DNA of 64,000 bases, taken from NCBI GenBank assembly GCA_043228905.1, contig JBHGNT010000012.1, forward strand, positions 13,268,001-13,332,000, written 5' to 3'. Of this stretch, positions 1-10,131 are shown piece after piece (within the stretch, counting starts at the first letter, position 1; the number at the start of each line of letters is the position of its first letter). The translations under genes and the position numbers were made by a program. Source of the DNA: Azolla caroliniana (taxonomy: Eukaryota; Polypodiophyta). The notes under the pieces are model-generated. The model had not been told where the DNA came from. It searched no databases and saw only the letters and a program-made list of their open reading frames with translations.

Positions 1-419
1 CGAGGAGTTGAAATTGATCCTTCTCGCATTGAGAAAATCAAGCTTTGGCCCACTCTTCGGAATATTCGAGAAGTTCGATCATTCCTTGGTTTTGTGGGGT
101 TTTTGCGAAAGTCTCTTCGTAATTACTCCCAATTGACGACGCCGTTTACTGATCTTTTAAAAGGTTAAACGCGTAAGTCTACAAAACCTATTGTGTGGAA
201 TGCTATACTAGACCTTGCCTTTAAGGAACTCAAGGACTTGGTTTGCAAGGCTCCTTCACTTCTTTTACGCGATCCTTCAAAACCTTTTGAGGTTGAAACC
301 GATGCAAGCGATTATGCTATAGGTGCTGTCTTGTATCAAGATGGTAAACCAATAGCATTCGAGAGTAAGAAACTTGATTCTGCTCAATGTCGGTATACCG
401 TTCAAGAAAAGGAATTTTA
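1..419 (+). pseudogene. G1 chromovirus RT/RNase H fragment, cut by window edge
   Basis: The + strand reads the end of a Ty3/gypsy reverse transcriptase and the start of RNase H: a connection segment ([20 protein letters not shown]) and the RNase H start [20 protein letters not shown]. It closely matches copy C at 16,780-17,190. A CAA-to-TAA stop interrupts the frame at about 166-168. The fragment starts outside the window and ends at an abrupt switch to the opposite strand at 419/420. It is not a working gene. Confidence 0.85.
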
Positions 420-1682
420 GTTAGTCTATCAACCACAACCCAGATGGCATCATGGCCTTTCTAGGTACGAGGAAGGCTGACAATAAAATCCATGGATATA
501 CTTTCCCACTTATTATTGGGAATGTCCAAGGGATGTAAAAGTCTTGCGACTTTAAATCGCTCGGCTTTGTTAACATGACATTAGTGACATTTAGTCACAT
601 AGCTATGTGTGACGGGATGCATCTTAGGCCAATAAAATTGAGTGGAGATGAGAACGAGTGTACGATGTATTCCAGGGTGCCCTGCTGAGGGTGCATCATG
701 GCATTAAAAAAGAATCCTCTTTTTGACCTCAGTTAAATCTGGGACACAAACCTTCCCATTACGGTAGAGCAAACCGTTAGCAATGTGGAAGTATTCCTTC
801 AAGGATGTGGTGGTGTCTGTTCCAGACTCAACTCTTGCCCAGTATTTTGCGAAATAACTGTCATCAGAATACTTTCCTCGAAGGTGATCATAAAGATCTG
901 ATGATATTTCAGTGAAGCTAAGCATGTTAACTTCACGGATGCGACTTAGTGCATTAGCGACAGTGTTCATGGAACTTTTACGATATCGTATGGAAAAATC
1001 AAAGTCCTGGATGAGATCAGCCCATCGTGCCTTACGACCTTTCAGGTCTTGTTGGTCACAAAAATATTTCAAGGACTCGTGGTCCGTAGTTACCACAAAG
1101 TGATTTCCATAAAGATAATGGCGCCATGTTTTGAGCGCATGTATAACTGCAAATAATTCCTTTTCTTGAACGGTATACCGACATTGAGCAGAATCAAGTT
1201 TCTTACTCTCGAATGCTATTGGTTTACCATCTTGATACAAGACAGCACCTATAGCATAATCGCTTGCATCGGTTTCAACCTCAAAAGGTTTTGAAGGATC
1301 GGGTAAAAGAAGTGAAGGAGCCTTGCATACCAGGTCCTTGAGTTCCTTAAAGGCGAGGTCTTGTGTAGCATTCCAGACAATAGGTTTTGTGGACTTATGC
1401 GTTTGACCTTTTAGAAGATCAGTAAACGGCATCGTCAATTGGGAGTAATTACGAAGGGATTTTCGCAAAAACACGACAAAACCAAGGAATGATCGAACTT
1501 CTCGAATGTTCCGAAGAGTGGGCCAAAGCTTGATTTTCTCGATGCGAGAAGGATCAATTTCAACTCCTCGTTCGGTTATGAGATGTCCAAGATAAGTAGT
1601 TGATTTCTTGAAGAACTCACATTTTGAGATCTTCGCATCAAACTATTTGTCATGCAATGTTTGTAAAACAAAGCGGACATGT
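420..1682 (-). pseudogene. G1 copy A: RT end, RNase H and integrase zinc-finger start
   Basis: Read on the minus strand, the segment gives the RT connection domain, RNase H ([20 protein letters not shown] at its start, [33 protein letters not shown] at its end) and then the integrase HHCC region and the first part of the catalytic core. The long open stretch 704-1474 ends at a TAA codon (704-706) just after KKRILF and before CHDAPSAGHPG, which begins the HHCC finger. The same stop is present in copy C. A second stop (TAG) lies in the start of the integrase core at about 455. Translation of a full pol is not possible from this copy. Confidence 0.8.
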
Positions 1683-2295
1683 TGATGAGGAATAATCGTC
1701 ACTTTCCAAACTCCACCTCTCGGCCGCAACCAAAGAAACACACGAATCGTTGTTGCAGAAAATGGGAAATGCAGAAGTAATAGATGGACACGCGATTTAA
1801 CGTGGAAAACCCTGTACGGGAAAAAAACCACGGGAGTACAAGACTCCGAACCGAAACTATGCACAGAGAAGTATACAATGGCGAGCTGCAAGGCGACGAC
1901 CTTGAGCTCGCTGTCCTCGCCACAGGCGGCGGAAATACACAGAGGCGTCTACCTCTTCCTCTCTCTCACGCTCTATCTCTCTCTCTCTCACGGCTGCTCT
2001 CTCTTCACTCCTCTTGAGTGGAAAAACAGAAAAATGAGTAGCAACAATAAAACTGTTTCCCCTAAGTCATATTTATACACATATGACTTTAGGGCTATTT
2101 ACAACTATAGCCTCAAGGGCCCTTGGCAAACATATTCACAGATATGTCCCCGCATCCGGATCTCGCTCCGGGTACATTCGTCATTCGGCTCCGAAACCGG
2201 GGTCTTCATCATCCGGTTCCGAAACCGAAACCGGGCTTGTCGGCATTCATCTCCGACATCCGACCATCCCATCCGAAGGGACCGTAATCCCAACA
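1683..2295 (-). repeat. C1 3' LTR
   Basis: This LTR is 613 bp and nearly identical to 6396-7008. On the element's coding strand it starts TGTTGGGATTAC and ends CCTCATCA. It directly abuts the polypurine tract on the inner side and the CATGT duplication on the outer side. Confidence 0.93.
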
Positions 2296-2308
2296 AACTC
2301 CCCCTTCA
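2296..2308 (-). other. C1 polypurine tract
   Basis: On the minus strand a purine run (AAGTGAAGGGGGAGTT in context) lies immediately upstream of the 3' LTR, as expected for the plus-strand primer. The pol stop codon TGA (2306-2308) overlaps it. Confidence 0.85.
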
Positions 2309-4951
2309 CTTCGGCATGGGATGTCTCTCCAATCCGATCCTCTTCCGGCATGCTTCCAGCTTGTCGGGTGTGAGCACCTTGGTCAGCATATCCGACCCGT
2401 TCTCGTCCGTGTGGATCTTCGCCAGCACGAACTCCTTGTCTTCTATCCTTTCCCGGATCCAGTGATATCTTCGCTGGATGTGCTTTGTCCGGGAGTGATA
2501 GGCCGCGTTCTTCGCAAGGTGGATTGCACTCTGACTGTCGCAGTAGAGTCGGTACTCCTCCTGCCGGATACCGAGCTCTCTAATGAAGTCCTTCATCCAT
2601 ATTATTTCCTTGCCGGCTTCAACAGCCGCCATGTACTCCGCCTCCGTGGTTGACAACGCAACCGTCTTCTGCAGCCTCGACTGCCATGAAACAGCTCCCC
2701 CTGCATACGTCATCACATACCCTGATGTGGACCGGCTGGTATCTGCATCAGCCGACATATCCGAATCGGTAAAGCCGTCGAGTTCGGGCTTACCGGAGCC
2801 GAATCGGAGGCACACGTTTGTCGTGCCCTTCAGGTATCGGAGTATCCACTTGGCCGCGTTCCAATGCTCTTTGCCGGGATTGCTCATGTACCGGCTCACC
2901 ACTCCGACTGCATATCCTATGTCCGGTCGGGTACACACCATCGCGTACATCAAGCTCCCGACGGCAGAGGCATATGGTACTTTCATCATGTCCTCCTTCT
3001 CAGCCTTTGTCTTGGGGCTTTGCTTGCTGGACAGCTTGCAGTTTGTCGGGAGTGTTGACCCGACCGGTCTTGCTTCCGACATGTTGAACCGGTGAAGCAC
3101 CTTTGTCACGTACTTCTCTTGTGACAGCCACAACTGCTTCTTCTTCCGGTCCCGGATGATATGCATCCCTAGTATTTGCCTCGCCGGACCCAGGTCCTTC
3201 ATTGAGAAGGTTCGGTGAAGAGCCTTCTTCAGCATCCGAATCTTGACCTGGTCCCGTCCGACGATCAACATGTCGTCCACGTACAGGAGGAGTATTAGAA
3301 AGTCTCCTCCTTCGAACTTCTTCACAAACACGCAGTGGTCGGACTGCATTTTGAGGTACCCTTCGTCGGTCATGAAGGAGTCGAACTTCCGGTACCATTG
3401 CCGGGGAGCCTGCTTCAGTCCGTAAAGGCTCTTCTTCAACCGGCATACCAGGTGCTCCTTCCCTTTCTTCTCGAATCCTTCCGGTTGCTGCATGTAGATC
3501 TCTTCCTCGAGGTCACCGTGAAGGAATGCCGTCTTCACGTCCATCTGTTCTACCTCGAGGTCCATGCTTGCCGCTATGCTCAGCACCGTCCGGATGGAGG
3601 TCATCTTCACTACCGGGGCAAATATCTCGTCGAAGTCGACGCCCTTCTTCTGATGAAACCCCTTCACCACGATCCTGGCTTTGTATCTCGGGGGGTTTCC
3701 GGCATCTCCCGGTTTCAGCTTGAACACCCACTTGTTTCGAAGTGCCCGCTTTCCTTTCGGCAACTCCACAAGTTCATATGTGTGGTTCTCATGCAGGGAA
3801 TCCATCTCGTCCTGCATGGCACTCAACCACCTGCGGCTCTGGGTGTCATGCTTTGCTTCTTCAAAGCTCTCCGGCTCCCCCTCGTCGGTTAGCAGCACGT
3901 GCTCTGGTTCCGGAAATCTCCGGGGGGCCCTTCTCTCTCTTAGAGGATATCTCCGTTCCGGAGCTTCGGTAACCGGTTCTTCCGATTCTTCTTCATCCGA
4001 ATCTATTTCGGGATCGGGGCCGGTTCCGGTATCATTTTCATCTTCCTCGGCCGGTTCTGTTTCTTCACCGTCTTCGGCCGGATCTTCGAGTGTTAACCGG
4101 TCCCTTGCCGGTCGGGACTGCTCCTCGTAGAGTTTATCCTCACCGGTTGACTTGGAGCTCTTCATCTTCTTCTCCGACTCCCAGTCGGCGAGTGTCTTGT
4201 TCTCCATGAAGATGATATCACGACTCCGGAATATCTTCTTGTCGACCGGGTCCCATACTCGGTAGCCGAACTCGTCATCGCCGTAACCGAGGAATATGCA
4301 TGGCCGGGTCTTTGGATCTAGCTTTCCTCTCCGGTCCTTTGCCACATGCACGTATGCGAGACACCCGAACACCTTCAGATGCCGGTAGGATACTTCCCTA
4401 CCGGTCCACACTCTCTGCGGCGTGTCTCCGTCCAAAGGTACTGAGGGTGATCTGTTTATCACGTATGTCGCCGTCGACATCGCCTCAGCCCAAAACCCCT
4501 TGGGTAATTCCGCATGCGCCAGCATACTCCGGACCCTCTCCATTATGGTCCGGTTCATCCTCTCGGCCAGCCCGTTTAGTTCCGGCGTCTTCGGCACTGT
4601 AAACTCGAGTCGGATTCCCTTCGAGCGACAGTACTCCTGGAACTGCCCCCGGTATTCCCCTCCGTTATCCGCTCGTATCGCTTTCAGCTTCTTGCCGGAT
4701 TCCCTTTCCACTCTCGCGTGGAGTTCTTTGAAGACGCACAACACTTGGTCCTTTGTCTTCAACGGTGCCGTCCACAGCTTCCGGCTGTGATCATCAATGA
4801 ATGTTACGAAGTAATGGGCTCCGCCATGTGACTTCGTTTCTACCTGACACACATCAGTATGCACCAACTCCAATGGTGCGCTACGTCTCGTCGGTGGCCT
4901 TGAGTGGAAGGAGGTTCGGTTCTGCTTACCGGCCAGGCAATCGGTGCACAT
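2306..4951 (-). CDS. C1 pol: integrase, reverse transcriptase, RNase H
   Basis: This is an uninterrupted 881-codon frame. In order: the CxxC half of the integrase zinc finger (CTDCLAGK); the integrase core with D (HTDVC), D (RADNGGEY) and E (ELNGLAERMNRTI); an acidic linker; the reverse transcriptase with NKWVFKLK, QMDVKTAFLHG and the active-site YVDD; and RNase H with D (GFTDSD), E (STTEAEY) and D (YCDSQSA), ending in HTDENGSDMLTK. The cDNA-making and integration enzymes therefore look complete. The first ATG of the frame lies inside the zinc finger, so it is not a natural start; the real polyprotein should continue from the gag frame upstream, from which it is separated by a frameshift. Confidence 0.92.
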   Translation of the reverse strand: MCTDCLAGKQNRTSFHSRPPTRRSAPLELVHTDVCQVETKSHGGAHYFVTFIDDHSRKLWTAPLKTKDQVLCVFKELHARVERESGKKLKAIRADNGGEYRGQFQEYCRSKGIRLEFTVPKTPELNGLAERMNRTIMERVRSMLAHAELPKGFWAEAMSTATYVINRSPSVPLDGDTPQRVWTGREVSYRHLKVFGCLAYVHVAKDRRGKLDPKTRPCIFLGYGDDEFGYRVWDPVDKKIFRSRDIIFMENKTLADWESEKKMKSSKSTGEDKLYEEQSRPARDRLTLEDPAEDGEETEPAEEDENDTGTGPDPEIDSDEEESEEPVTEAPERRYPLRERRAPRRFPEPEHVLLTDEGEPESFEEAKHDTQSRRWLSAMQDEMDSLHENHTYELVELPKGKRALRNKWVFKLKPGDAGNPPRYKARIVVKGFHQKKGVDFDEIFAPVVKMTSIRTVLSIAASMDLEVEQMDVKTAFLHGDLEEEIYMQQPEGFEKKGKEHLVCRLKKSLYGLKQAPRQWYRKFDSFMTDEGYLKMQSDHCVFVKKFEGGDFLILLLYVDDMLIVGRDQVKIRMLKKALHRTFSMKDLGPARQILGMHIIRDRKKKQLWLSQEKYVTKVLHRFNMSEARPVGSTLPTNCKLSSKQSPKTKAEKEDMMKVPYASAVGSLMYAMVCTRPDIGYAVGVVSRYMSNPGKEHWNAAKWILRYLKGTTNVCLRFGSGKPELDGFTDSDMSADADTSRSTSGYVMTYAGGAVSWQSRLQKTVALSTTEAEYMAAVEAGKEIIWMKDFIRELGIRQEEYRLYCDSQSAIHLAKNAAYHSRTKHIQRRYHWIRERIEDKEFVLAKIHTDENGSDMLTKVLTPDKLEACRKRIGLERHPMPK

Positions 4952-6365
4952 GCTTCACTGGAATAAGGTTGTCTTCTGCAAGCCTCTTCATCCCCTTCTC
5001 ACTCATGTGGCACAATCTCTTGTGCCACAGCTCACCGGCAGTGTCGGTTGCCACGTTCAACTCTTCCGGACTCAACCAGGCATTCATAAGGTACAGTGTG
5101 TTGACTTTCCGGGCCCGAGCCACTATCAGGCTCCCCTTGCTGAACTTCATTACGCCGTTCCGGATGCTACCTGTGTAGCCTTCATCGTCTAGCCTCCCGG
5201 CCGAAATCAGGTTCAATCGAACCTCCGGAACGTGTCGGACATCCTTCAGCAGCATTTTGCATCCGGTCGGGGTTGTCAACCACACGTCTCCTATGCCGGC
5301 AATTCGGCACGTACCTTCATTTCCCATCCGAACACAGCCATGCTCACCGGCTGTGTAGGATGAGAAGTATCTTCTCTCCGGGGTCAGGTGGAACGATGCT
5401 CCGGAATCGACCACCCAGGTCGTCTCATCGCCGGCAATGTTTAGTTCACCTTCTTCGGTGATGAGCATGATTTCCTCTTCACTTGCCGCGAGTGCCGTCG
5501 TTCCTTTCCGGTCCTGCCCTCGCCGATCCGGACCTCTCCGGTCCGTGGCTCCCCGGTATGCACCGTTTCTCTCCGGTGACTTCTTCGAATCAGTGTCGTC
5601 GGCTCCGTTGTCCTTTCGGTAATGCCAACAATTCTTCCGGAAGTGCCCCGGCTTCCCACAGTGGAAGCATGTGGGTCTTCCTCTTGACTGCGACCGGGTC
5701 CCCGACTTCTCCCGTCTTTGCGGACTCCGGTTCCATTGTCTTCCCCGTTCCGATTCGGTAAGCAGCGCCTTTGAGTCGGAGGCCGGTTCTTTATCTCTCC
5801 GACGTGCTTCTTCGTTCAAAATACTTGTCTTTACCGTTTGTAGGGACAAGTTATCTTCCGTGCAGGAGGTGCTGAGAGTCACCACCAAGTTCTCCCAGCT
5901 TTCCGGCAATGTACACATCAGAATGATGGCTTGCATTGCATCCTCCAGCGGGAACTTAATCGCCGCAAGCTGGTTCACGAATCCCATGAACGTGCTTACG
6001 TGTTCCACCATACTCTCGCCGTCCCGGTACTTGAGGTTCACTATCTTCCTCATCAGGGAGGTCCGGTTCAACGCATTCTTCCTCTCGTAGAGGCCCAACA
6101 GCTTCCGCCACATCTCATATGCGTTGGTGTCGTTCGCCACATGTTGTAGAACGCTCACGTCGACGTATTGCCGAATGGTTGCAACGGCTTTCCGGTTCAG
6201 AAGCCTCCATTCCGACTCAAGTACCCCTTTCGGTATTTCCGACCTGTCAATCGGTTCGTACAGGTCCCGAACAATCAGAAGATCCTCCATCTTGATCTTC
6301 CAGTCGGCGTAATTCTGCGCATTCAGCACCATCATCCCCGGCTGCCCGCTGCCGCCGCCTTCCAT
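4926..6365 (-). CDS. C1 gag, protease and integrase N-terminus
   Basis: I place the start at the ATG on minus-strand 6365-6363 (MEGGGSGQPG), 16 bp inside the primer site; the open frame extends further but only through LTR and primer sequence. The 479-residue product has a copia gag domain (YADWKIKMEDLL), a CCHC zinc knuckle (CFHCGKPGHFRKNC), an aspartic protease (WVVDSGASFHLTPE) and the gag-pre-integrase HxxxH part (LWHKRLCHMS). The frame stops at 4926-4928, while pol is open in another frame with a 26-nt overlap. Copia elements normally use one frame, and I see no slippery heptamer, so a recent indel near 4940 is more likely than programmed frameshifting. Confidence 0.88.
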   Translation of the reverse strand: MEGGGSGQPGMMVLNAQNYADWKIKMEDLLIVRDLYEPIDRSEIPKGVLESEWRLLNRKAVATIRQYVDVSVLQHVANDTNAYEMWRKLLGLYERKNALNRTSLMRKIVNLKYRDGESMVEHVSTFMGFVNQLAAIKFPLEDAMQAIILMCTLPESWENLVVTLSTSCTEDNLSLQTVKTSILNEEARRRDKEPASDSKALLTESERGRQWNRSPQRREKSGTRSQSRGRPTCFHCGKPGHFRKNCWHYRKDNGADDTDSKKSPERNGAYRGATDRRGPDRRGQDRKGTTALAASEEEIMLITEEGELNIAGDETTWVVDSGASFHLTPERRYFSSYTAGEHGCVRMGNEGTCRIAGIGDVWLTTPTGCKMLLKDVRHVPEVRLNLISAGRLDDEGYTGSIRNGVMKFSKGSLIVARARKVNTLYLMNAWLSPEELNVATDTAGELWHKRLCHMSEKGMKRLAEDNLIPVKHVHRLPGR

Positions 6366-6380
6366 TTTCTGCAGCAGTTC

Positions 6381-6392
6381 GCTCTGATACCA
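6381..6392 (-). other. C1 primer binding site (tRNA-iMet)
   Basis: Minus strand reads TGGTATCAGAGC, the classic complement of the initiator methionine tRNA 3' end. It lies three bases inside the 5' LTR. Confidence 0.95.
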
Positions 6393-6395
6393 AAT

Positions 6396-7008
6396 TGATG
6401 AGGAATAATCGTCGCTTTCCAAACTCCACCTCTCGGCCGCAACCAAGGAAACACACGAATCGTTGTTGCAGAAAATGGGAAATGCAGAAGTAATAGATGG
6501 ACACGCGATTTAACGTGGAAAACCCTGTACGGGAAAAAAACCACGGGAGTACAAGACTCCGAACCGAAACTATGCACAGAGAAGTATACAATGGCGAGCT
6601 GCAAGGCGACGACCTTGAGCTCGCTGTCCTCGCCACAGGCGGCGGAAATACACAGAGGCGTCTACCTCTTCCTCTCTCTCACGCTCTATCTCTCTCTCTC
6701 TCACGGCTGCTCTCTCTTCACTCCTCTTGAGTGGAAAAACAGAAAAATGAGTAGCAACAATAAAACTGTTTGCCCTAAGTCATATTTATACACATATGAC
6801 TTTAGGGCTATTTACAACTATAGCCTCAAGGGCCCTTGGCAAACATATTCACAGATATGTCCCCGCATCCGGATCTCGCTCCGGGTACATTCGTCATCCG
6901 GCTCCGAAACCGGGGTCTTCATCATCCGGTTCCGAAACCGAAACCGGGCTTGTCGGCATTCATCTCCGACATCCGACCATCCCATCCGAAGGGACCGTAA
7001 TCCCAACA
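6396..7008 (-). repeat. C1 5' LTR
   Basis: This is a 613-bp LTR next to the primer site. The region downstream of its TATA box carries CT/GA-rich simple sequence, and the upstream (U3) half carries many CCGG and CCGGTTCCG-type motifs. About four differences from the 3' LTR were counted by eye. Confidence 0.93.
6783..6790 (-). promoter_or_regulatory. C1 LTR TATA box
   Basis: Minus strand reads TATAAATA inside the 5' LTR, with the coding region downstream in the right direction. The equivalent motif exists in the 3' LTR near 2070-2077. Transcription would be expected to start roughly 30 bp further on, near 6750. No direct evidence of use. Confidence 0.6.
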
Positions 7009-7983
7009 CATGTTTAGCATGTTCTTGTAATGTATGGCTATAAACTAAAATATCATCCCAAGAAAATTACGACAAATTTTCCAAGTTATTCTCGGAAAAT
7101 GTCATTCATTTCTTGTTGAAATGTAGCCGGAGCATTGGTCAAACCAAAAGGCATAACCAAAAACTCATAATGGCCATAGCGCGTACGAAATGCCGTTTTA
7201 GGAACATCATCCTCACTTATACGTATTTGATGGTAGCTAGTACGGAGATCAAGTTTCGTAAAATACCGATCTCCCTGGAGACGGTCAATTACATCGTCAG
7301 CCCAGGCAATGGATAGGAATTTTTTATCGTCACTTTATTCAAGCGTCGGTAATTAATACACATACGCCATGTGCCCTCTTTCTTCTTAACCAAGAGAACT
7401 GATGCACCCCATGGAGATTTACTATAACGTATATAACCCATTCGTAAATAGTCCTTGAGTTGCTTAGATACCTCATCCTCTTCGGATCGACTTAAGCGCT
7501 AAGGAGGTATACTTATTGGAGCAATGCTAGGTACAATATCTATACGATGGTCTATATTACGTTTAGGAGGTAGCCCATATGGTAGTTCACTTGGAAAAAA
7601 TCAAGTTGTTGTTGTTCAAAATATGTTAAGTGAATTGAGACATTCTCGATATTGTAAACGTGAATGTTCGGATCAAGTACACAATAAAATAGAGTAGAAC
7701 AAGACAACTCGGATATTGATGGACACGAGGAAACAATCGAGAGGGATTGTTTTTTTACACATTGAATAAAATGAGTACAGTCATTCATTACAAATGTAAT
7801 TGAATGATGAACCCAATCAATAGATAAAGAAGAGTTTTTATTATAAAACCAGGGATAACCCAGTATTACAGAAGTAGTACAAAGATTCATTACATGGAAG
7901 TCTACTTCCTCTATATAAGTATCAATAGAAATTCCTAATGAATGAATCGCCACGTTGATGTATTGTACTCTTCCATCAGCCAA
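7009..7983 (-). pseudogene. G1 copy A: protease end to RT start
   Basis: Minus-strand reading gives the protease C-terminal half ([28 protein letters not shown]), the linker ending [10 protein letters not shown], then RT start motifs on the low-coordinate side ([11 protein letters not shown]-type, [10 protein letters not shown]-type). A deletion of about 25-30 bp near 7600, compared with copies C and E, throws the frame out, so protease and RT are not joined. The segment resumes at 1682 on the far side of element C1. Confidence 0.8.
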
Positions 7984-8016
7984 CTACACGGTATAGGTGT
8001 GATCACATACGGTGGC

Positions 8017-9141
8017 TTAGATTCCCCATATTTGAACCAAACGATCATTCACAAAGTTGTGTGAGCTTCCCGAATCAAACAAAAATTGTACGAGAGATCC
8101 ATTGATATACCCGTTTGCAAGTAGTAAATCATTGGGACCCAATACATAGTGAGGGAAAGAACATTGAAAATTACTTAAATGATGTGTATAAACCTGAAGG
8201 ACATTAGGAATCTGACCTTTATGGTCTGCAGCTTTAGCTTTGTTGTCATGCTCTTTCCGTTGGAGCTTTCGACATTGCTCTTTTGTATGACCATTCTTTT
8301 TGCAGAATACGCAAAAAGGATGTTGTCGCTTACAATCGCGATCCATGAATTCATTGGGTTTCACAGCGAATTGCGACTGCTTAGTCTCAAGCGCTTCGTT
8401 GGGTTTGTTGTGGTCCTTCTTCGAAGTGCGTTGATAGCGAAGAACTATTTCAACGGCCTCTTCGAAGGATTTTGGATCCTTATCGTGCACTATCCAATGA
8501 TAGTCTGAATTGGGGATGCCATTGAATAAACAAGCTATTAACCAATTCTCCCCTTCTAGACCCGATTTTTGGATTTGGGGTCTAGTATGGTGGACATCGA
8601 CTTCTAGTGAAGAAAATTTCCTGCTAGAGAGGTTCATTAAAGCTTGAGCTGCCTCGGTTCGAGAGGGAGGTTGCAGAAATTGGCCCTTAAAAACTATGAC
8701 AAAATCTGTCCAGATATCGGGTAATTTCCCCAAAGTTCGGAGCCCATGCCACCAGGCGCCGGCTTTACCCCCTAGTTCTCGACCGACATATGCAATCTTC
8801 GTACTATCGGGCGTGGGATAGAACTCAAAATGAGACTCCCATCGGCCCAGCCACGTGCATATTGCTTCTTCAGTTGTTTCCTTTTTTTCTCCCGTAAATG
8901 GCTTAACGACAAATGATGGTTCACCCTGTCGCTCATCAGGTCTATTAGTCTCATGTTGTAAAATAATGACACGTGCGTCGAGAGCACTTTGAGATTGCCA
9001 AAGTTCGGTCATCTGTTGAGTGGTGAAACTAAGGTATTGGATTATTTGGGAAAAATACATCTCAATGGACATTTGTCCGGGAGGATTTCCTTGAGTTCCT
9101 TCCGCTTGTGCGGATGACATCAGGTCGTTATTTTGAGCCAT
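8017..9141 (-). pseudogene. G1 copy A gag and protease start
   Basis: The start is the ATG of MAQNNDLMSS, as in all copies of this family. The frame shows a gypsy gag domain (WESHFEFYPTPDSTKIAYVG, TWTDF-type region), a zinc knuckle (CVFCKKNGHTKEQC) and the protease active site ([12 protein letters not shown]). It ends early at a TAA after QIWGI, and a second stop follows in TVHLADG. Gag itself looks complete; protease is broken. The reading frame also extends upstream of the ATG into the leader, but that is not supported by the other copies. Confidence 0.8.
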
Positions 9142-10131
9142 TAAATGATTATTTCTGGCAAAGAAAAAGGATAAGTTCAGACAAATAGTCATAACATCAT
9201 GTCGTGATGTAAACATATCATGGGCAAACATTAATCAATATCATGATCTCACGTCAATACCCCTCTAGACGTATGAGATGAGGTTCAAGATCATGTTACT
9301 ATGGTAACACAAAGGTGTTTTTAAAACCATGGGGGTGACAAATGAATGTCTTTCCCTGATCTCTATATCGATTTTTTCATGGCGGCTCCCCGAGGCTCAA
9401 CCATGTATGTTTGTGTCATGAGTAGTTTATACACGAAAAAACTGTTAACAATAAACTATGTTTCTGTGCCCACATATGTGGTTTTGACTCTTTATGTCCT
9501 ATTACGAGGACCCCGAAGTGCACTTAGACCTCAAGTCTAAACATGTTTTATAGTCATATGTATCAACGATGTTGTATGGTCATGGTCATATTTGAACTAA
9601 AGACCTCGAGAACAAATGGATTAAACACTTGAACCAACCAAGTAGGTTGCTCTTCTTGAATGTTTAATGTTTCATGCGTATAAGGGATATGCCAGGCATT
9701 TGCCCATATATGTTTTTTTAAAAGAAACATATATGTCACGAGTCCTTATTTCCCCCTCGTTTACTACAAAATATGTTGGTATGTTACCTAACCTTAAGTC
9801 TCATAATTACGATGGCATACACCAAAGTGCAACCTAATGGTGAAGCGAAATGAGCCCTCTTTTTATAGTAGGCCCACGTGGCCCATCACATGGTTACGTC
9901 ATTATGAATGCCTTTCGTAAGAATGATCTCATGGTGGCATCGTATCCATGTAATGAGGGAGGGATGTTGGATATGTGTGTCATAGGAGTGACCTCACATG
10001 AAGTGGGTTAAGCCCTACGTACTCAACACCATTGTGGCTATGATTGTTTAATTACATAACAAAATATCGAAGTGACCAACGGGGATGTCAACAAAAAATT
10101 GTTGAAAAAGGGATGGTGAAAACGCCATTAC
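9142..10131 (-). other. G1 copy A leader, 5' part deleted
   Basis: This is untranslated leader between LTR and gag, matching about two-thirds of the leaders of copies B, D and E. The part next to the LTR, including the primer site and the small stem-loop array, is missing; the break is at about 10131. A long hairpin (9705-9735) and a pyrimidine-rich stretch ending in CAG just before gag remain. Confidence 0.75.

Larger units (their letters stand above)
1683..7008 (-). mobile_element. Nearly intact Ty1/copia element C1 (Tork/Tnt1-like)
   Basis: This 5,326-bp LTR retrotransposon is inserted in G1 copy A. It has two 613-bp LTRs that begin TG and end CA on the coding strand, a CATGT target duplication (1678-1682 and 7009-7013), a tRNA-iMet primer site and a polypurine tract. 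Gag-protease and integrase-RT-RNase H frames cover almost all of the interior in copia order (PR-INT-RT-RH). By eye the LTRs differ at about four positions, so the insertion is recent. The only coding defect I see is a one-step frameshift between the two long frames near 4940. Length, LTR size and RT motifs (YGLKQAPRQWY, YVDDMLIVG) resemble the Tnt1/Tork group; the lineage is inferred from memory of those motifs. Confidence 0.93.

Noticed and set aside
4926-4951. Programmed gag-pol frameshift in C1
   Set aside because: No slippery heptamer or obvious downstream structure at the overlap, and copia elements normally use one frame; a recent indel is simpler.
2321-6398. Many + strand ORFs of 60-185 codons across copia C1
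   Set aside because: Antisense shadows of the intact gag and pol frames; no start or domain support.
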